Source: an uncultured Lachnospiraceae bacterium (GTDB lineage Bacteria; Bacillota; Clostridia; Lachnospirales; Lachnospiraceae). From it: a stretch of DNA of 6,309 nucleotides. Shown piece by piece: positions 6,012 to 6,309 of this stretch (position 1 is its first letter; every line of letters begins with the position of its first letter). Both the position numbers and the translations under genes were made by a program. Where the stretch lies: the NCBI GenBank assembly GCA_947594085.1, contig CANQEB010000149.1, positions 1-6,309 on the forward strand. The letters run 5' to 3'. The notes under the pieces are model-generated. The model was not told where the DNA came from and did no database searches. It was given only the letters and a program-made list of their open reading frames with translations.

Positions 6012-6309
6012 TCAGCGCGGCAGAACGATCTCATCGATCAGCCCGTACGCCTTTGCCTCCTCCGCCGTCATCCAGCGATCACGCTCTGTGTCCGCTGCAA
6101 TCACTTCAAGCGGCTGTCCCGTGTTGGCCGCAAGCATCTTATTCAGCTTCTCTTTCGTCCGAAGAATCTGATCTGCGACGATCTTGATGTCCGTCGCCTG
6201 TCCCTGTGCGCCGCCAGACGGCTGATGAATCATCACCTCTGCATTCGGGAGAGCGAAACGCTTCCCCTTCGCGCCGCCCAGCGCGACAAATAAAAAACCC
6301 ATGCTGTCA
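6012..6309 (-). CDS. clpP: ATP-dependent Clp protease proteolytic subunit ClpP, partial (C-terminal 98 residues)
   Basis: ClpP is the tetradecameric serine protease chamber served by ClpX. The reading frame stays open to the right edge, so the N-terminal half of a protein normally about 195 aa is missing. The visible part starts D-S-M-G, and that Ser (codon 6303-6305) aligns with the catalytic Ser. The His of the triad is in MIHQPSGG and the Asp is the second one in [15 protein letters not shown] (the handle region) and the C-terminal [13 protein letters not shown] are typical. The Ser-to-His distance is 26 residues against 25 in E. coli ClpP, while His-to-Asp is 49 in both, so one residue is inserted next to the active Ser. 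The residue before the Ser is Asp where Ala is usual. The TGA stop is 37 nt before clpX. The promoter and any CtsR or HrcA operator would lie outside the window. Confidence 0.94.
   Translation of the reverse strand, partial: DSMGFLFVALGGAKGKRFALPNAEVMIHQPSGGAQGQATDIKIVADQILRTKEKLNKMLAANTGQPLEVIAADTERDRWMTAEEAKAYGLIDEIVLPR

Noticed and set aside
1..6309. Mobile element, CRISPR array, prophage or unknown defence-type genes
   Set aside because: All protein genes are recognised housekeeping or sporulation genes. No terminal inverted repeats, regularly spaced repeats or transposase and integrase motifs are visible.

Overview
The window looks like a chromosomal segment of an endospore-forming member of the Clostridia, plausibly Lachnospiraceae. 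It carries a germination protease gene (gpr), found only in spore formers. It also has the Firmicutes-type order clpP-clpX-lon-engB, near-consensus sigma-A promoters and strong GGAGG-type ribosome binding sites. The family-level placement is an inference from protein flavour and moderate GC, not a measured result.

Layout. Positions 1-84 (minus strand) are a complete class II tRNA-Leu body with anticodon AAG, driven by its own consensus promoter at 96-124. Positions 154-1128 (minus) encode GPR, the protease that degrades small acid-soluble spore proteins at germination. Positions 1129-1342 are a divergent regulatory region. It holds a near-perfect sigma-A promoter for rpsT and a structured leader of about 110 nt. 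rpsT (ribosomal protein S20, plus strand) runs 1343-1606 and starts at a TTG codon. A bidirectional terminator at 1617-1651 separates rpsT from the convergent minus-strand cluster. That cluster, in transcription order, is clpP (cut by the right edge of the window), clpX, lonA and engB (ysxC/yihA), with gaps of 37-55 nt and no terminator between genes, so it is probably an operon.

How the genes fit together. ClpX unfolds substrates for ClpP, and Lon is the second, self-contained cytoplasmic AAA+ protease, so the cluster is a protein-turnover unit. EngB, a 50S assembly GTPase, ends it, and the small-subunit protein S20 faces it. GPR and the tRNA are separately transcribed neighbours.

No mobile element, CRISPR array, phage gene or unknown gene is visible, and no intergenic stretch exceeds about 215 bp. 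I see no undescribed multi-gene system. The points most worth a second look are the A34 tRNA-Leu, the structured UUG-start rpsT leader, and a one-residue insertion plus an Asp beside the catalytic Ser in ClpP.
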